A DNA stretch of 7,692 nucleotides from Cytophagales bacterium (GTDB lineage Bacteria > Bacteroidota > Bacteroidia > Cytophagales > ES-bin-26). Location of the stretch: the NCBI GenBank assembly GCA_014379925.1, contig JACMKY010000480.1, forward strand, positions 1-7,692. The letters run 5' to 3'. Shown here piece by piece: positions 5,621 through 7,692 of this stretch. Below the pieces are notes generated by a model. It was not told the DNA's origin. It ran no database searches and saw only the letters and a program-made list of their open reading frames with translations. The position numbers and the translations under genes are program-made. Each line of letters opens with the position of its first letter. The stretch's first letter is position 1.

Positions 5621-7447
5621 ATGGTGGACAAAAGATGGGTGTACAAATCGGTGCCTGACGCGGTCAGTAAGCCGGCGAAGGCGGATTGGTCCGGTCCGGC
5701 CGACGCCTCACCGGCGGAGGAAGGAGGGGATGGGCAAGGCACCGGGACCATGCCGACCAACCACGAAATGGTAGCCAGGTTGGCAGCGGTCATCAACGTC
5801 AACCTGACCTTGGCCGCCCTCCTTTTCCAACGGGGCATCCGCACCTACGAGGAGGCCCGGCATTTTTTCCGTCCCTCCCTGGAGCACCTCCACGATCCTT
5901 TTCTGATGAAGGACATGGACCGGGCCGTGGCGCGGCTCGACCAAGCCCTCCGAGCGGGCGAACGCATCCTGGTCTACGGCGACTACGACGTGGACGGAAC
6001 CACCTCGGTGGCCTTGTTCTACGGCTTCCTGAAATCGTGGTGGTCCCTGCCGGCCACCCACTTTCAGTATTACATCCCCGACCGGTATGCCGAAGGGTAC
6101 GGCGTGTCGAGCCAGGGCGTGGACTGGGCGCACCAGCACGGCTTTACGCTCATCGTCTGCCTCGACTGCGGCATCAAATCGGCCGACAAGGTGGATTACG
6201 CCAAAACGTTGGGCATCGATTTCATCATCTGCGACCACCACCAGCCCGACGCCCGGCTTCCCGACGCGGCGGCGGTGCTGGATCCGAAGCGGTCCGACTG
6301 TTTCTATCCGTTCGACGGGCTGTCGGGTTGCGGGGTGGGTTTCAAATTTCTGCAGGCCCATTGCCAGCAACAAGAAATTCCCTTCGAAGAGTTGTATCCT
6401 TTCCTGGATCTGGTGGTGGTGAGCATTGCCGCCGACATCGTGCCGATGGTGGGAGAAAACCGGGTGCTGGCCTACTTCGGCCTCCAGCAACTCAACACCA
6501 GCCCGCGTCCCGGCTTGAGGGCCCTGATGCAGATAGCGGGTTGCACCCACTTCCGCGACATCAGCAGCGTGGTGTTCGGCCTGGGACCGCGCATCAACGC
6601 GGCCGGCCGGGTGGCGCACGCCAAGGTGGCCGTGCAGCTGCTGCTGGCCGATACGCCGGGGGAAGCGACGGCGTTTGCCCGCCAGATCAACCTCAACAAC
6701 ACCAGCCGGCGCGACCTGGACGCGGGCACCACGCAGGAGGCCCTCCAGATGATTGCGGGGGACGAAACCTTGTTGATCGCCAAAAGTACGGTGCTTTTCA
6801 AGCCCGACTGGAGCAAGGGCGTGATCGGCATCGTGGCTTCGCGTTGCATCGAGAAGTACCACCGTCCCACCATTATTCTCACCGAATCGCAGGGGAAGGC
6901 CGCGGGCTCGGCCCGTTCGGTGCCGGGCTTCGACGTCTACGAAGCCATTGAGGAATGCGCGGACTTGCTGGAACAGTTCGGGGGGCATATGTACGCGGCG
7001 GGATTGAGCCTGAAGCTGGAGAACGTGCCCGCCTTCCGCCGGAAATTCGAGGAGGTAGTCGCCCGGAGGATTCTGCCGGAGCAACTCACGCCCCTCATCG
7101 AAGTGGATTTGAACCTCAACCTGGCGCAGATCACCCCCAAATTCTACGGCATTCTTCAGCGAATGTCCCCGTTCGGTCCCCAGAATATGCCGCCCACCTT
7201 CGTTTCGGAGCGGGTACGGCTCCAGGGCGAGGCCCGGGTGCTGAAAGAGCAGCACCTCAAGCTCTGCGTTTTTCAGGAAGGTTCGTCCGTGATGGAGGCG
7301 ATCGGTTTCGGAATGGCGCACTTCTACCCGCGGCTCAACGCCGAAGAGCCGTTCCAGATCTGTTACCAAATCACGGAGAACGACTTCCGGGGCAGCAAAT
7401 CCCTGCAACTCCACCTCTGCGACATCAAGTTTGGCGAGGGAGGGTAA
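5621..7447 (+). CDS. recJ: Single-stranded-DNA-specific exonuclease RecJ
   Basis: RecJ degrades single-stranded DNA 5' to 3' in recombination and in mismatch and base-excision repair. The 608-residue protein has the DHH phosphoesterase core with VYGDYDVDGTTS (118-129), DCG (182-184), CDHHQPD (204-210) and SIAADIVPM (268-276), all carrying the metal-binding Asp and His residues. FGLGPRINAAGR (319-330) follows. The DHHA1 domain includes KGVIGIVASR (399-408), GSARSVPGFD (429-438) and FGGHMYAAG (453-461). The C-terminal OB-fold region includes MSPFGPQN (515-522). The start at 5621 is chosen because MVDKRWVYKSVPD matches the conserved N-terminus of Bacteroidota RecJ. Residues 14-49 form a Pro/Ala/Gly-rich insert between that N-terminus and the first helix, which I do not expect in relatives. 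An internal ATG at 5750 is possible but would lose the KRWV motif. The catalytic set looks complete. Confidence 0.97.
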   Translation: MVDKRWVYKSVPDAVSKPAKADWSGPADASPAEEGGDGQGTGTMPTNHEMVARLAAVINVNLTLAALLFQRGIRTYEEARHFFRPSLEHLHDPFLMKDMDRAVARLDQALRAGERILVYGDYDVDGTTSVALFYGFLKSWWSLPATHFQYYIPDRYAEGYGVSSQGVDWAHQHGFTLIVCLDCGIKSADKVDYAKTLGIDFIICDHHQPDARLPDAAAVLDPKRSDCFYPFDGLSGCGVGFKFLQAHCQQQEIPFEELYPFLDLVVVSIAADIVPMVGENRVLAYFGLQQLNTSPRPGLRALMQIAGCTHFRDISSVVFGLGPRINAAGRVAHAKVAVQLLLADTPGEATAFARQINLNNTSRRDLDAGTTQEALQMIAGDETLLIAKSTVLFKPDWSKGVIGIVASRCIEKYHRPTIILTESQGKAAGSARSVPGFDVYEAIEECADLLEQFGGHMYAAGLSLKLENVPAFRRKFEEVVARRILPEQLTPLIEVDLNLNLAQITPKFYGILQRMSPFGPQNMPPTFVSERVRLQGEARVLKEQHLKLCVFQEGSSVMEAIGFGMAHFYPRLNAEEPFQICYQITENDFRGSKSLQLHLCDIKFGEGG

Positions 7448-7449
7448 GG

Positions 7450-7515
7450 GGTTGGCAAGTTGCAGGTTACAGGTTGCAGGTTACAGGTTGCAGGTTGGCA
7501 GGTTGGCAGGTTGGC
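7450..7515 (+). repeat. Short tandem repeat block, GGTTRCA / GGTTGGCA units
   Basis: Nine head-to-tail units start three bases after the recJ stop codon. Five are 7-base (AGTTGCA, then alternating GGTTACA and GGTTGCA, 7458-7492). They are flanked by 8-base GGTTGGCA units at 7450-7457, 7493-7500 and 7501-7508, and a final GGTTGGC. The array resembles the STRR heptamer arrays known from cyanobacteria in type, not in sequence. The translation of this DNA is a repeat artefact and not a gene. Confidence 0.85.
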
Positions 7516-7600
7516 TTTACCACCGAGCCGCAGGGAGAGCAATGGAAAGCTAAAAATGAGGTACGGCCATCAAGCCGTAAACGATTGTTCATCCTGTTTT
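7516..7600. other. Core between the two inverted repeat blocks
   Basis: This 85-base unique segment separates the plus- and minus-oriented repeat blocks. It contains a small perfect hairpin at 7562-7579 (TACGGC, 6-base loop, GCCGTA). No gene or recognisable promoter is visible. Confidence 0.5.
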
Positions 7601-7692
7601 CCAACCTGTCAACCGGTAACCTGCCAACCCGTAACTTGCCAACCGGTAACCTGCAACCTGTAACCTGCCAACCTGTAACCTGCCAACCTGCA
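7601..7692 (-). repeat. Inverted short tandem repeat block, runs off the window
   Basis: Read on the minus strand this is again GGTTGGCA, GGTTACA and GGTTGCA, with variants GGTTACC, AGTTACG and GGTTGACA. There are about twelve units, mostly alternating 8-base GGTTGGCA with 7-base GGTTAC-type units. It is in inverse orientation to 7450-7515, so the two blocks can form a long imperfect stem downstream of recJ. Variation is higher here than in the left block. The true right end is outside the window. Confidence 0.85.

Noticed and set aside
5708..7414. 568-codon minus-strand open frame opposite recJ
   Set aside because: It is antisense to a complete RecJ; Arg/His/Val-rich composition is typical of reverse-frame translation of GC-rich genes.
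7460..7663. 67-codon cysteine- and valine-rich open frame with CQPVT repeats
   Set aside because: It is the translation of the short tandem repeats, whose mixed 7/8-base periods do not preserve one reading frame by design; no start signal is visible.

Overview
The window reads as chromosomal DNA from a GC-rich member of the Bacteroidota. I infer this from protein style (a RecJ starting with a KRWV-type N-terminus and carrying a SLEHLHDPFLMKDMD stretch), from two upstream sequences that match the Bacteroidota -7 promoter element TAnnTTTG exactly, and from weak Shine-Dalgarno sequences. I cannot name a genus; a GC-rich Saprospiria-, Cytophagia- or Chitinophagia-like bacterium would fit.

Layout. 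(1) Positions 1-123, minus strand: the first 41 codons of an unidentified, probably membrane-anchored protein. (2) 124-482: a non-coding stretch with a cluster of palindromes that looks like a REP/BIME mosaic. It has two identical 25-bp units in inverted orientation, each with a GTAG tetranucleotide at the foot of a 10-bp-arm palindrome, followed by a 38-bp tandem repeat carrying two truncated units. (3) 483-2833, minus strand: a two-gene ABC-2 (NatA/NatB-type) transporter, ATPase first and permease second. (4) 3038-4970, minus strand: the Hsp70 co-chaperones, grpE first and dnaJ second, with a 208-bp spacer that contains a nested hairpin; dnaK itself is not here. (5) 4971-5620: a 650-bp divergent spacer with a four-fold TTGRCA array upstream of grpE and two hairpins on the recJ side. 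(6) 5621-7447, plus strand: recJ, complete. (7) 7448-7692: two inverted blocks of 7-8-bp short tandem repeats based on GGTTRCA / GGTTGGCA around an 84-85-bp core, running off the window edge.

How the genes fit together. GrpE (nucleotide exchange) and DnaJ (substrate delivery and ATPase stimulation) serve the DnaK chaperone. The ABC ATPase and permease downstream form one exporter of unknown substrate and may be read partly from the grpE-dnaJ transcript and partly from their own promoter just upstream of the ATPase. RecJ, divergently transcribed, is a 5'-to-3' single-strand exonuclease of recombination and repair. The genes themselves are ordinary housekeeping genes. The unusual content is in the spacers: REP-like palindromes, the TTGRCA array and the heptamer repeat blocks.
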